A stretch of DNA of 64,000 nucleotides from Planctomycetota bacterium. Its GTDB lineage: Bacteria; Planctomycetota; Planctomycetia; Pirellulales; Pirellulaceae. The stretch is from the NCBI GenBank assembly GCA_016872725.1, contig VGZC01000023.1:16504-80503 (forward strand), written 5' to 3'. A program made the position numbers and the translations under genes. The notes under the pieces were generated by a model that saw only the letters and a list, made by a program, of their open reading frames with translations, was not told the DNA's origin and searched no databases. Shown here piece after piece: positions 29,111 to 37,535 of the stretch (its first letter is position 1; each line of letters starts with the position of its first letter).

Positions 29111-29127
29111 CTCTTCGGTCCTGTCAA
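29100..29127 (-). promoter_or_regulatory. Promoter candidate reading toward rho
   Basis: On the minus strand, TTGACA (29122-29127, perfect -35) and TAAGAT (29100-29105) are spaced 16 bp. A transcript would start near 29093 and give rho a leader of about 490 nt that crosses the 15-bp repeat. Confidence 0.4.
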
Positions 29128-29293
29128 GCGCAGTCTCCAATTCAAGTTGGGAAATCTGAAGCGAATTGGCCGGATGGGCGTCGCTCGCCGCCGCCTCCCC
29201 GCGATCGGCTCGATCGGCAACGGCGGAACAACCGGTATTTTTGCTGCATTTTGCCCAATCGGACGGCCGATCCTAGGCATGACGGGAGGTACC

Positions 29294-30592
29294 ATGTCAG
29301 CGTCATCCGCGTTCCACGCACGCCGCCGTCGCGGCTTCCTGGGCCTGGGATTGTTCGCCCTGTCGGTGCTTGCCGGCTCCGCGCCGGCGCGGGCGCAGAT
29401 CGAATGGCTCGGCTCCATCGAGGAAGCGCGCGACATCGCGTCCCGAACGCATCGACTCGTCCTGGTGCATTTCTGGTCCGAGTCGTGCGGGCCGTGCATG
29501 AAACTCGACCAGACCGTCTTTCGACAGCGCGCGTTCTCCCAGTCGCTCGGCGCCAACTACGCTCCGGTGAAAATCAACGTCGCCGAACATCAGGACCTCG
29601 CCCGGCTCTACCGCGTCGAACGGATTCCAACGGACATCATTCTGACACCCGACGGCCGCGAGGTGCATCGGTCGATCAGTCCGGGCGAAACGAACGGGTA
29701 CGTGCGGATGCTCGACCAAGTCGCGGCCCATGCCCGCGTCGCCATGCGTCCTCCGAATGAGCCGTCCTCCGACGCCGCGGGCGATTCGGTTCCGGTGAAC
29801 GGCCTCGAACCGGCCTGGGGCCCGAACGCCGTTCACTCCGCACCGCGTCCGGCGAATCCGGCTCAGGCGTCGGGCCGCGCCGTCGAGAATCCGTTTGTGG
29901 TTCCAGCTCCGCGGGTCGAATCCCAGCCGCGCGCGCCGGTAACGCAATCGGCCGGCGGACCTGGGCCCGGCCCGAGCGCGGACGCGTCGCGATACGCCCC
30001 GTCACCGGAACCGAACGACCCGCGCGCCTCGGCCGCGACCCGAACCATGCAGGACCTCGACGAACAGCCGATGCGGGCCGCGCCGCCGGGTTCGCCGAGT
30101 CGCTATTCGATATCGGCGCCGCCGCTCGATGCACGGCCCGCGTCGCGTGGCGGCGCAACGGCGCCCCATGGCTTCCAGGCCGATCCGTCACGTCCCGGCG
30201 CGGACCCGCGGACCGGATCGGCGCCGGTCGCCGCGTCCCCGGACGCGCCGCCCGGCACGGGCGGCGCCCCGCCGGGTCTCGAAGGATATTGCCCGGTTTC
30301 GCTCGTCGAAGAACGCGCCTGGAAAGCCGGGAATCCCCAGTGGATCGCAAGCCACGAAGGGCGGATCTACTTCTTCGCGAGCCCCGGCCACCAGCAGGCG
30401 TTTACGCGCGATCCGCGCCGCTACGCGCCCGCGCTCGCCGGATTCGATGTCGTCCTCCATCGCGAACGCGGGATCCTCGTACCGGGCCAACGCCGGCACG
30501 GCGTCGCGCACCGAGGCCGCTACTATTTGTTCGCCGACGAAACGACGCTCGAACGATTCTGGCAAGCGCCGGCGGCCTACGAAAGCCCGTGA
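29294..30592 (+). CDS. Exported thioredoxin-fold protein with C-terminal YHS-like repeats
   Basis: 432 aa. A twin-basic N-terminus and hydrophobic core (GLGLFALSVLAGSAPARA) form a signal peptide. Residues about 35-150 are a thioredoxin fold with CGPC at 65-68 and the cis-Pro segment VERIPTDIIL. A long Pro/Ala/Ser-rich linker (about 155-325) leads to a C-terminal part of two related halves (GYCPVSLVEERAW...GRIYFFAS...DPRRYAPALAGFD, then HGVAHRGRYYLFADE...FWQAPAAY), which resemble YHS domains linked to metals and haem/copper handling. GGGAGGT lies just before ATG 29294; an upstream in-frame extension is not protein-like. Inferred role: periplasmic disulfide or metal-centre chemistry; the partner is unknown. 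Confidence 0.8.
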   Translation: MSASSAFHARRRRGFLGLGLFALSVLAGSAPARAQIEWLGSIEEARDIASRTHRLVLVHFWSESCGPCMKLDQTVFRQRAFSQSLGANYAPVKINVAEHQDLARLYRVERIPTDIILTPDGREVHRSISPGETNGYVRMLDQVAAHARVAMRPPNEPSSDAAGDSVPVNGLEPAWGPNAVHSAPRPANPAQASGRAVENPFVVPAPRVESQPRAPVTQSAGGPGPGPSADASRYAPSPEPNDPRASAATRTMQDLDEQPMRAAPPGSPSRYSISAPPLDARPASRGGATAPHGFQADPSRPGADPRTGSAPVAASPDAPPGTGGAPPGLEGYCPVSLVEERAWKAGNPQWIASHEGRIYFFASPGHQQAFTRDPRRYAPALAGFDVVLHRERGILVPGQRRHGVAHRGRYYLFADETTLERFWQAPAAYESP

Positions 30593-30644
30593 ACTCGGCG
30601 AGCCGCGCATTCCGCATCCCGTGAACGCGGCGCGAACCACTTCG

Positions 30645-31307
30645 CTAACGGCCTTCCAACGACCGCTGCAGATAGTGAATCTGAGCTCGAACCGACTCGA
30701 GATTGGGGTTCAGCTTGAGCCCTCGGCGAAAACACTCGAGCGCCGACACGAGGTCGTCCAATTCGAGATAGCATTGCCCCATCCCGATCGCGGCCGGGAA
30801 ATGATACGGGTTCAATTCGAGCGTTTGTTGGCAATCATCGGCCGACGCGTCGAACTGGGCCATTTGGAACAGAGCGATCGCGCGCTGATTCCATGCCTCG
30901 GCGTACCACGGACATTCCTCGATGAGCACCCGCGCGGCGTCCGCCGCCGCGTCGAATTGCCCGCATCCGTTCCATCGCACGACGACTTCGAGCCGCTTCT
31001 GGTGCTCGTCCGCGCCGTCCCGCTTCCAGATATCGCGGATGGCGTTTTCCGCGATCAATCGGACGCCGCGATCGCGATCGAGCAGCGCGCGGCCCATCGT
31101 GGAATTGACTTGGTAGTCACCGAGGTAGCCAAGCGCCATCACCGCGGCGCGGCGAACCGTGCGATCGCCCGCGCCGGCCAGCCGCGCGAGGGTCGGCGTC
31201 ATGTAATAATCGGCCACCGATCGGATGAACCGCGCCGAATCCTCTTCGAGCAAGTAGCGGTGATAGAGCCGAACAAGGCGAGGCACCCGCGGCATGGAAT
31301 CCGTCAC
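30645..31307 (-). CDS. HEAT-repeat plus TPR scaffold protein
   Basis: 220 aa, no signal peptide, so probably cytoplasmic. Residues about 25-100 contain HEAT-like helices (TPTLARLAGAGDRTVRRAA, ALGYLGDYQVNSTMGRALLD). Residues about 105-215 contain three TPR units with the usual spacing, for example AWNQRAIALFQMAQFDASADD and AAIGMGQCYLELDDLVSALECF ending in LNPN. Such proteins hold complexes together; no partner is indicated. It is convergent with the thioredoxin-like gene (52-bp gap) and divergent from the STN-domain protein gene. Confidence 0.75.
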   Translation of the reverse strand: MTDSMPRVPRLVRLYHRYLLEEDSARFIRSVADYYMTPTLARLAGAGDRTVRRAAVMALGYLGDYQVNSTMGRALLDRDRGVRLIAENAIRDIWKRDGADEHQKRLEVVVRWNGCGQFDAAADAARVLIEECPWYAEAWNQRAIALFQMAQFDASADDCQQTLELNPYHFPAAIGMGQCYLELDDLVSALECFRRGLKLNPNLESVRAQIHYLQRSLEGR

Positions 31308-31425
31308 GGATTTCGTTCCTCATCCAAGGCATCGCCCAACCACGGTCCGCACCGCGCCGCGGGACTCCGCGCCGCCATTTCGAGTGAACGTCCCGTCGCC
31401 CGCCAGGCAATGCCCATATCCTCCG

Positions 31426-31454
31426 AGTGTAGTTGGGGTGCCGGAATCCCACAA
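31426..31454 (-). promoter_or_regulatory. Weak promoter candidate for the HEAT/TPR gene
   Basis: TTGTGG (31449-31454) and TACACT (31426-31431) on the minus strand with a 17-bp spacer, about 120 nt upstream of the start codon. Confidence 0.2.
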
Positions 31455-31544
31455 TCAGTTGGCGCGCGTGCGTTGGCATCCCGCCGCGACTTTGAGCCCG
31501 ATCGGCAGTAAACTGAAACAATGAGTCAAAATGGGAGGACTCCC

Positions 31545-32666
31545 GTGGCGGATATGAGACGCGTTTTCGTCGGGTTCGTCGTCGCCGCCGCAATGTCACT
31601 CGGCCACGTTCCCGACGGATGGCCGGGCGAACCGGGGCAGGGGACGCCGCCTCGATCGGGCGACTCCTTTCGCCGCCAACTGCTCACGCCCGCAACGGTC
31701 ACCTGGACCCAAAACCCGCTCCGCGACGCGCTCGGAGAACTATCGCGGCAAGGGTCGATCGCCGTGTGGCTGGATCGTCGCGTCGATCCGGATCAGCGTG
31801 TCGACTTCGTCTCCCCGCGCGACGCGACACTTGACGCGTTGCTGCATGACCTCGCGCGCCACATCGGACTCGGCGTCGCCTACGTCGACTCGGTCGTCTA
31901 CGTCGGCCCGACCGAGACGGCGTCCGTCCTTGCCACGGTCGCCGAAGCGCGGCTTGACGCGGCGCGGCGGGACCGGCTCGCGTTCCTTTCCCGGAAGGCC
32001 CCCTTGTCCTGGCCGGAGCTCACCGAGCCCAGATCGCTTCTCGCGCGGATCGCGGACGGGAACGCGTTCGCGTGGTCGAACCTGGACGAAGTGCCGCACG
32101 ATCTCTGGCCGGCCGCCGATTGGCCGGCGATCCCGCGGACGCACCAATTGACCCTCCTGCTCGCCGGCTTCGACCGGTCGTTCGAATGGACGTCCGCATC
32201 GCAAACGCTGCGGATCGTCCCCGTCCCCCGCATCGAGCGGATCGAGCGGAATTACGGGATGCGAGGCGACAGCGGCGAGAAACTGGCCGAACTGCGCCGT
32301 CGTTTTCCCGGCGCCGAATTGACGCCCTCGGGCGCCCGATTGCGGGCTGTCGCGTCGGCCGAAGACCATTTCTGGATCCAACGGACCTTGCAAGGCCTGC
32401 CCTCGCTCGCGCCGCGCGGCGACACGCCGCGGGAAGTGCGCTACACGCTGCGCACCACGGCGCCGTTCGGCGGCCTCGCCAAGGCGATCGCCGATCGATT
32501 GGAACTCCAACTCGATATCGACCCGCGACTCGAATCCCAGTCCGCGCGCAACGTCATGCTCGACGTCAAGGAGGTCACGCGTGACGAGTTGCTTCGCATA
32601 TTGGCCGACGCCGTCGGCGCGACCTATGAGGTCCGCGACGGTACACTCATCATCCGCCCTCGATGA
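31545..32666 (+). CDS. Exported protein with two STN/secretin-N-like domains
   Basis: 373 aa. The GTG at 31545 is preferred: GGGAGG lies 6 nt upstream and the signal peptide (RRVFVGFVVAAAMSLGHVP) follows at once; an ATG at 31521 only adds eight residues and lacks a ribosome site. Two copies of a small alpha/beta module can be seen, near residues 50-105 (LRDALGELSRQGSIAVWLD...VVYVGP) and near 305-373 (LAKAIADRLELQLDIDP...VRDGTLIIRPR). This is the pattern of the STN domain found in secretin and TonB-system proteins and in many planctomycetal exported proteins. No secretin pore domain is present. Function unknown. Confidence 0.7.
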   Translation: MADMRRVFVGFVVAAAMSLGHVPDGWPGEPGQGTPPRSGDSFRRQLLTPATVTWTQNPLRDALGELSRQGSIAVWLDRRVDPDQRVDFVSPRDATLDALLHDLARHIGLGVAYVDSVVYVGPTETASVLATVAEARLDAARRDRLAFLSRKAPLSWPELTEPRSLLARIADGNAFAWSNLDEVPHDLWPAADWPAIPRTHQLTLLLAGFDRSFEWTSASQTLRIVPVPRIERIERNYGMRGDSGEKLAELRRRFPGAELTPSGARLRAVASAEDHFWIQRTLQGLPSLAPRGDTPREVRYTLRTTAPFGGLAKAIADRLELQLDIDPRLESQSARNVMLDVKEVTRDELLRILADAVGATYEVRDGTLIIRPR

Positions 32667-32723
32667 ACCTCGACGCGTGCGCGGGGCGGTCCCCCGTTCC
32701 GGCGGCGATCGCGTGCCCCGTGG

Positions 32724-33026
32724 CTATGCGAGGGCCCGTTTGAGTTCGGCGGCGAACGACGACTCGATCTTGCCGCGGAAGGCGATGGCGGCGAACGGCA
32801 ACTGGCCCGCCAATCGAACGGACGACTCATCGACGTCCAGTCGCCCCGTGATCTTGAACCCGTAGGTCGACATGACGAAGTCGAGCGAATCGCCGCTCCA
32901 CGCGCCTGTCAACTCGCTGACCTGGTTCTTGTAGATTTCCTTCGCGCGATCGAGGAAATCGCAGAGCCGCCGCCGCGCTTCGTCGCGCCCAAGCTGGTGT
33001 GGAACCTCGACCTGAAAACCGGGCAT
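32724..33026 (-). CDS. Polyhydroxyalkanoic acid system family protein
   Basis: 100 aa. It matches the compact PHA granule-region family (PF09650 type): a short N-terminal strand (FQVEVPHQLGRDEARRRL), a helix with FLDRAKEIYKNQVSELTGAW, then GDSLDFVMSTYGFKITGRLDV and a C-terminal helix FRGKIESSFAAELKRAL. In the family these proteins are linked to storage-polymer granules, but no PHA synthase lies in this window, so the link is only by family. It is divergent from the next gene and convergent with the STN protein. Confidence 0.75.
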   Translation of the reverse strand: MPGFQVEVPHQLGRDEARRRLCDFLDRAKEIYKNQVSELTGAWSGDSLDFVMSTYGFKITGRLDVDESSVRLAGQLPFAAIAFRGKIESSFAAELKRALA

Positions 33027-33114
33027 CTTCGTTCCTTCCCCTGCCGAGCGGCCTCAACGCCTGTCTCGCCCACCAACGGCTCGATCCGCACGGCGTCTGC
33101 CGACCGCATCTCCA

Positions 33115-33143
33115 TTCGCTCGCCAAGATATCGACGTTATAAT
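33115..33143 (+). promoter_or_regulatory. Promoter candidate with perfect TATAAT
   Basis: TATAAT at 33138-33143 on the plus strand, with a poor -35 (TTCGCT, 33115-33120) at 17 bp. It lies 120 bp upstream of ATG 33263 in the divergent gap. Confidence 0.4.
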
Positions 33144-33262
33144 CGAACCCTCCCGTGGATGTCGCGGGGGGGAACAGGGCGGCCGCCGGTCGAATCGATC
33201 GCATCGGCCGGCTGAGGGTCGGACCGAGCCTTGGCTTCCCGTCGCCGACGTGCGAGGAAGAC

Positions 33263-34318
33263 ATGTCATTGCCGCGAAAAACCATGCCGAGCTCGCGAGC
33301 GCCGTTCGCCGTCGTTTCCTTGGTCGCCGCACTCGTCCTCGCGGGCACGGCCACCCTGCTGACGCGCCCCTTCTGGTATCTTCCGCACCCCGACGACGCG
33401 GGCCCGAACGATCTGTTGCGGTGGATCGCGCTCCGCGAGGTGGACCAATACCCGCGCGAGCTGCAGGTCCATCTGATCGATCGCCTGGAATCGGAGGTGG
33501 ACCCTTCCGATGTCGCATCGACCTCGAAGGCGAGCGGCCTGGCACGCTACTTCACCGAGCGGATTGATCGGAACTGCCGGCTGCTCACGCGTGTCTGGTT
33601 CGAGACCCGGTGCGAACGGTACGCGGAATGCGACCATGGCGAGCGGGTGGGATACCTGTGCGACCAGATTCGGTTTCTGCTCGACTGGGGAGACGCCATC
33701 GGTGGGCGGCGGGCGTCGCGTTCCTCGTCGGCGGGCTACCTTGACGCGTTCATCGCCGACGTTGAGCGTTGGACCGAGGAATCGCCCGAGGCGGCGCGCG
33801 ATCGGATGCGGGACACGGTACGGGACGCCGTCATCTGCTGGCTCGCGACCCACGACCTCGATGCGGAGCCGCTCGGAACGCGCCGGACGATGGCGCGTGC
33901 CGTCTGCGATCACCTCGGAAAACCCCAAGACGGCCTCGACGCGCCGCCCCTCGAGCTCGACAACGACCAATGCGCCCGGTTCCGTTCGAACGCGATAACG
34001 CTCGCCAGGACATGGCTCGAGGAGCAGGCCGTTCGGTTCGCGGGCGCCGCGGCGCCGGAACGGGAGCGCGTGTTGGACGAGTGCGTCGAGCGGCTCGACG
34101 CGCTGCGTGCGAGCGGCTATCTCGCTTTGACGCCGCCGTCATCCGCGTCGCGCGCGTCCGCTGCGTCGATCTGGACGGAAATCCCCCGCTGGATCGCGTC
34201 GGTCGATCCGAATGACCAAGCGTCGCTCTCCGCATTCATGGCCCAACTCCAAGCGCGATTCATGACGCGGTGGTGGAAACGCGTCTGGTCCCAAGCGACG
34301 GCGCCCCGAACGGGCTGA
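33263..34318 (+). CDS. Membrane-anchored protein of unknown function
   Basis: 351 aa from ATG 33263, with GAGGA 5 nt upstream. One hydrophobic segment (FAVVSLVAALVLAGTATLL, about residues 14-33) anchors or exports it. The rest is helical, rich in Arg/Asp/Glu and contains several Cys (CERYAECDH, YLCDQI, VICWL, AVCDHL). Trp-rich patches end the protein (MTRWWKRVW). I do not recognise the family. The start at 33155 seen by extending the frame upstream is unlikely because it would overlap the promoter candidate. Confidence 0.6.
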   Translation: MSLPRKTMPSSRAPFAVVSLVAALVLAGTATLLTRPFWYLPHPDDAGPNDLLRWIALREVDQYPRELQVHLIDRLESEVDPSDVASTSKASGLARYFTERIDRNCRLLTRVWFETRCERYAECDHGERVGYLCDQIRFLLDWGDAIGGRRASRSSSAGYLDAFIADVERWTEESPEAARDRMRDTVRDAVICWLATHDLDAEPLGTRRTMARAVCDHLGKPQDGLDAPPLELDNDQCARFRSNAITLARTWLEEQAVRFAGAAAPERERVLDECVERLDALRASGYLALTPPSSASRASAASIWTEIPRWIASVDPNDQASLSAFMAQLQARFMTRWWKRVWSQATAPRTG

Positions 34319-34414
34319 CGCGCCGCGCGAGCTTCCAACGAAACGCCCCGTGGCGGCGATGACCTCGTGAGGAGGACCTCGTGGGGATTTCGATGGCGAC
34401 GAGCGTCCGCCGAG

Positions 34415-34660
34415 CTATCCGGACATGCGTTCGTCGTTGAATCCCTCGATCGTCCGCCGGTCGCGCGGGTGCCACAAGGGGAGCCCCTTGGCGACGCGCT
34501 GCGCCAGCACGGTGATCTTCTCAAGCGTTCCGGGCATCGCCTGGGTCGCGGCGAAATGCGCCGCAGCGTCCGACTCGGGTTCGTAATCCCAAATGCCGAG
34601 CTTGATGGCGTCCAATACCGAGCCGGGGAAGGAACTTGGTTCGTTGAGCATCTTCGTCAT
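34415..34660 (-). CDS. Small conserved-looking protein of unknown function
   Basis: 81 aa from ATG 34660 (MTKMLNEPSSFPGSVLDAIK...). It has an even, soluble composition with an aromatic/acidic centre (LGIWDYEPES) and ends ...WHPRDRRTIEGFNDERMSG. No cysteine pair, membrane segment or known motif is visible. It is the last of three minus-strand genes after mfnB (119-bp gap). I do not recognise it with certainty. Confidence 0.55.
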   Translation of the reverse strand: MTKMLNEPSSFPGSVLDAIKLGIWDYEPESDAAAHFAATQAMPGTLEKITVLAQRVAKGLPLWHPRDRRTIEGFNDERMSG

Positions 34661-34779
34661 GATCGCGACTTCAATTCCGAGCGGTCCAAGCGCGAATGCG
34701 CGGAACGACGGGCCTACCAATCCATGACGTGCGATGACCTCCCTGAGGATGCAAGTGCGATCCGAGTATCGGACCGCGT

Positions 34780-35523
34780 TCAACCGAAGTCAAGCGCGCC
34801 GGATCGGAAGCCGCGCGGATTGCGTGTCGAGTCGAGCGACCCACTCTTGACACGGGCGGAAAACGCGCGCACGCGCTGTTCGTCGACGATTCCCTCGCGG
34901 CCCCGGGAACAGACCGCGCCGCGCACGGCGATCCAATCGGGATGGGCGTCGAGCGCGGCGTCCACGATCGATTCGGTCAGCGAACCGGCGATCGCGACGC
35001 GCATCCCCGCCTCGCGCGCGGCGGCGGTCCATTCCTTCAATTCCGAAGGAGAGAGCCAGTTGGTGAGGGGGCCATCCTTCCGCCACGTGTCGCACAGCGC
35101 GGCGGCGCATCCCAGTTCGCGACCCGCGCGCAGCACGTCGAACGGATTGGGAGCGTCCGCGCGCCGCCAGTCGGCGTACGCGACCGCGACGGTCGGCGCG
35201 AACGGCGCGAACGGCGCGAGCGATTCCCTCCACCGCGCGATCCAGTCGGCCTCCCGCGAGATGCCCGCCAGGCCAAGCTTGACGAACGCGAATCCGTTCA
35301 GGTCCGCGGCGCGCGGGGCGTCACCCGGCTCATTCCATTCGCCGAGCGCCGCGCTGAGCGCGGCTTGGTCCCCGACCCGCGCGCGGATGGAACGCCACGC
35401 GTCGACCGACGCGCGCCCGAGCGGGCCGCGGCCGGGTTCCTTGATGTCGATCAGATCGGCCCCGCCTCGAACGGCCGCCGCCGCCTCGTCCGCGTCACGC
35501 ACGCTCACCAACAGACGGGTCAT
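34780..35523 (-). CDS. mfnB: (5-formylfuran-3-yl)methyl phosphate synthase-like protein (MfnB family, DUF556)
   Basis: 247 aa. The N-terminus MTRLLVSVRDADEAAAAV then GGADLIDIKEPGRGPLG is diagnostic of the MfnB family, which in methanogens condenses two triose phosphates to the furan precursor of methanofuran. Lys in DIKEP is the catalytic Schiff-base lysine of the family, and FAFVKLGL and ALCDTWRKDG carry other conserved residues. Planctomycetes are known to carry H4MPT/methanofuran-linked C1 genes, so the role here is probably the cofactor for formaldehyde oxidation. The start ATG overlaps the stop of the upstream membrane gene by 4 bp (ATGA), indicating translational coupling. No other C1 gene is in the window. 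Confidence 0.85.
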   Translation of the reverse strand: MTRLLVSVRDADEAAAAVRGGADLIDIKEPGRGPLGRASVDAWRSIRARVGDQAALSAALGEWNEPGDAPRAADLNGFAFVKLGLAGISREADWIARWRESLAPFAPFAPTVAVAYADWRRADAPNPFDVLRAGRELGCAAALCDTWRKDGPLTNWLSPSELKEWTAAAREAGMRVAIAGSLTESIVDAALDAHPDWIAVRGAVCSRGREGIVDEQRVRAFSARVKSGSLDSTRNPRGFRSGALDFG

Positions 35524-36059
35524 CGGGGCGCACTCCCGCGCGGCATGGACCGCTCCCGCTTCACAGCGATCAACCGGTCGTTGAGCCGCTTCAGCAGGGA
35601 GCCGTCGATCGGTTCGCACCATGTTCCCCGGATCAGAATATGGCTTTCACGCCACTGCCCGAGCGCGGGATGGACTTGCCGGTCCCGGAGTTCACGGGCC
35701 CCTTCGGCGAGCCGCACAAGGACGGCTCGCGTCGGCTCCTTGCCGCCGCGCGCCAGTCCGCTCGGCCCTTCCGCGAACAGAAAACACTCGACCGCCTCGA
35801 TCGGAACGCGATACGGCATCGAGGAACGCAGATAGACGAGCAATTCGCCGCGCGAGTAGGCGAGCCGAGGCGTCCGCCAGAGGACGACCAGCGATACGCC
35901 GAGCACGGCTCCGAGTCCAAGGAGTACGGAGGCGGCCCACCGCGCGGCGGCGCCCGCGGCGCCGACCCAGATCCCGCCGCCGAGCACCATGCACAGCGCG
36001 GGAACCACCAGCGAGACGGCCATCGCGCGCCGATTGCCCTGCAGCCAAACTTCCCGCAT
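35520..36059 (-). CDS. Small integral membrane protein of unknown function
   Basis: 179 aa from ATG 36059. Two adjacent membrane helices (AMAVSLVVPALCMVLGGGIW and SVLLGLGAVLGVSLVVLW, about 12-60) are followed by a soluble C-terminal domain (LAYSRGELLVYLRSSMPYRV ... VECFLFAEG ... LNDRLIAVKRE) with a PH-like strand pattern. Translationally coupled to mfnB by a 4-bp overlap. I do not recognise the family; the coupling is the only clue to function. Confidence 0.65.
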   Translation of the reverse strand: MREVWLQGNRRAMAVSLVVPALCMVLGGGIWVGAAGAAARWAASVLLGLGAVLGVSLVVLWRTPRLAYSRGELLVYLRSSMPYRVPIEAVECFLFAEGPSGLARGGKEPTRAVLVRLAEGARELRDRQVHPALGQWRESHILIRGTWCEPIDGSLLKRLNDRLIAVKRERSMPRGSAPR

Positions 36060-36317
36060 GACCCTCGATCGATCCCCCCACGCGCGCGAACGAAAACGAA
36101 AACGGTCGTGATGAACGCCCGTCCCTCCGCGCGACGGAAGTCCGTCACGCCGTAGTTCCGCCACCATGCCGACCACCATCGGCCCGCGGAGTGTTCACGG
36201 GCCCGCGAGCTCATCGTAGTGATCCAGGCCTCCATTGGCCACGGGGCCCAGGAACGCCGAACGCATGGACCGGACGTCCCGCAATGCGAGGGAAGCTCGG
36301 AAGGGCAGGGGGGGGAG

Positions 36318-37505
36318 TCACTCGTCCGAGCATTCCAGGAACGCGAGCGGTTGTTCGGAGAGCGGATCGGCGATGCGGACCGCGGATCGGCCCAACAGGA
36401 GATCCTCCATCCGTCGTCCAACCACTTCCGATCTCCAGCCGTGAGCCAAGGCGGGAGGCTCCGCCGGCCGCGGTTCGAGATTCAGCCGAAAGGCGACAAG
36501 GTCCCTGACGTCTTCAGCGGAACCGACGAGCGGCGCGGCGATACGGGCCTCGCAACAAATGCTGCCCAGCGCCGTCGCAAGGAACTGGCCCACAAGATTC
36601 AGAGGAGGCCGCGCGGTCCGCTCGGACCGCGTCGGCAACATGTCGTCGGGCAGATGGAGGGCCGCTTCGATCCGATCGGCGATGATCGGCAGGAATTTTT
36701 GGAGGTGTCGGTATTCGAGGCCCCGCACGGCCCGAATGCGCTTGGGATCCGACGACTGGCGCCGCGCGAGTTCGACGAGCAGGTCGTCGCGCAGCAGGCG
36801 CCGCGCCGGGATGTTCTGACGCTCGGCCTCGGCCTCCCGCCATCGCCACAGCTCGCGCGCAATCGCGAGACTGCGCACGTTGAGTCCGGCGATGCCCGGC
36901 AGGCGGCGCCACCACTCGGTTGTCTCGGCGAGCAGGATCGACTGCTGCCATCGGTCGAGTTCATCGCGGACCCAGTCGGTCCGTCCGAGCCGCTCGGTTT
37001 CCGCATGGAGTCTCTCGCTCAGCGCCTCGAGGTGCACGACGTCCTGCAACGCGTATTCGATTTGCATCGGAGTCAACGGGCGTCTCCGCCAATCGGTGCG
37101 GGTTTCTCCTTTCGCGAGGTTGACGCGGGCGAACCGGGAGACCAACGTCGAATAGGCCGCGGGATACTCCAATCCGATGAAACCCGCCGCGATTTGCACG
37201 TCGTAGACCTCGTTCGGAAACCGGCTGATCGCGCGCCACGAGAACCGCAGTTCCTCGCGTCCGGCATGCATGAGCGTGAAATGGCCTGGCGCCGCGAGGC
37301 ACTCCCAAAGCGCGGTCATGTCGGGAACGGCGTACGGATCGACCACGTAGAGCTTTCCGTTCGCCGCGACCTGGACGAGACAGAGCTCCGGCCGGTAAGT
37401 ATGCTCCGATACGAACTCCGTATCGAACGCAATGACCGGGGCTCCTCGCAGTTCCGCGATCATTGCGTCGAGTCGTCGCGCGTCGGTGATGCTCTCATAT
37501 CGCAT
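36318..37505 (-). CDS. rnd: Ribonuclease D (DEDD-type 3'-5' exonuclease, HRDC domain)
   Basis: 395 aa. RNase D trims the 3' ends of tRNA and other stable RNAs. Exo I is FDTEF with D28 and E30; Exo III is Y151xxxD155 in YALQDV. Exo II reads HAGREEL (80-86), where E. coli has HAGSEDL, so the expected Asp is Glu85 here. The C-terminal half (about 210-290, RSLAIARELWRWREAEAERQ) is an HRDC RNA-binding domain. It lies 30 bp downstream of the DUF11-repeat gene on the same strand and may be cotranscribed, though no functional link is obvious. Confidence 0.92.
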   Translation of the reverse strand: MRYESITDARRLDAMIAELRGAPVIAFDTEFVSEHTYRPELCLVQVAANGKLYVVDPYAVPDMTALWECLAAPGHFTLMHAGREELRFSWRAISRFPNEVYDVQIAAGFIGLEYPAAYSTLVSRFARVNLAKGETRTDWRRRPLTPMQIEYALQDVVHLEALSERLHAETERLGRTDWVRDELDRWQQSILLAETTEWWRRLPGIAGLNVRSLAIARELWRWREAEAERQNIPARRLLRDDLLVELARRQSSDPKRIRAVRGLEYRHLQKFLPIIADRIEAALHLPDDMLPTRSERTARPPLNLVGQFLATALGSICCEARIAAPLVGSAEDVRDLVAFRLNLEPRPAEPPALAHGWRSEVVGRRMEDLLLGRSAVRIADPLSEQPLAFLECSDE

Positions 37506-37535
37506 TACAGGATTCGATCGAAGGGACGACGATCT

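Larger units (their letters stand above)
28605..29293. other. 689-bp divergent region between rho and the thioredoxin-like gene
   Basis: It holds a 15-bp tandem repeat (28922-28995), a doubtful 69-aa minus-strand reading frame and a good minus-strand promoter candidate (29100-29127). Part of the region at 29090-29280 is AT-richer than the average here. Confidence 0.6.

Noticed and set aside
29147..29293. Upstream extension of the thioredoxin-like protein
   Set aside because: The signal peptide and ribosome site begin at ATG 29294.
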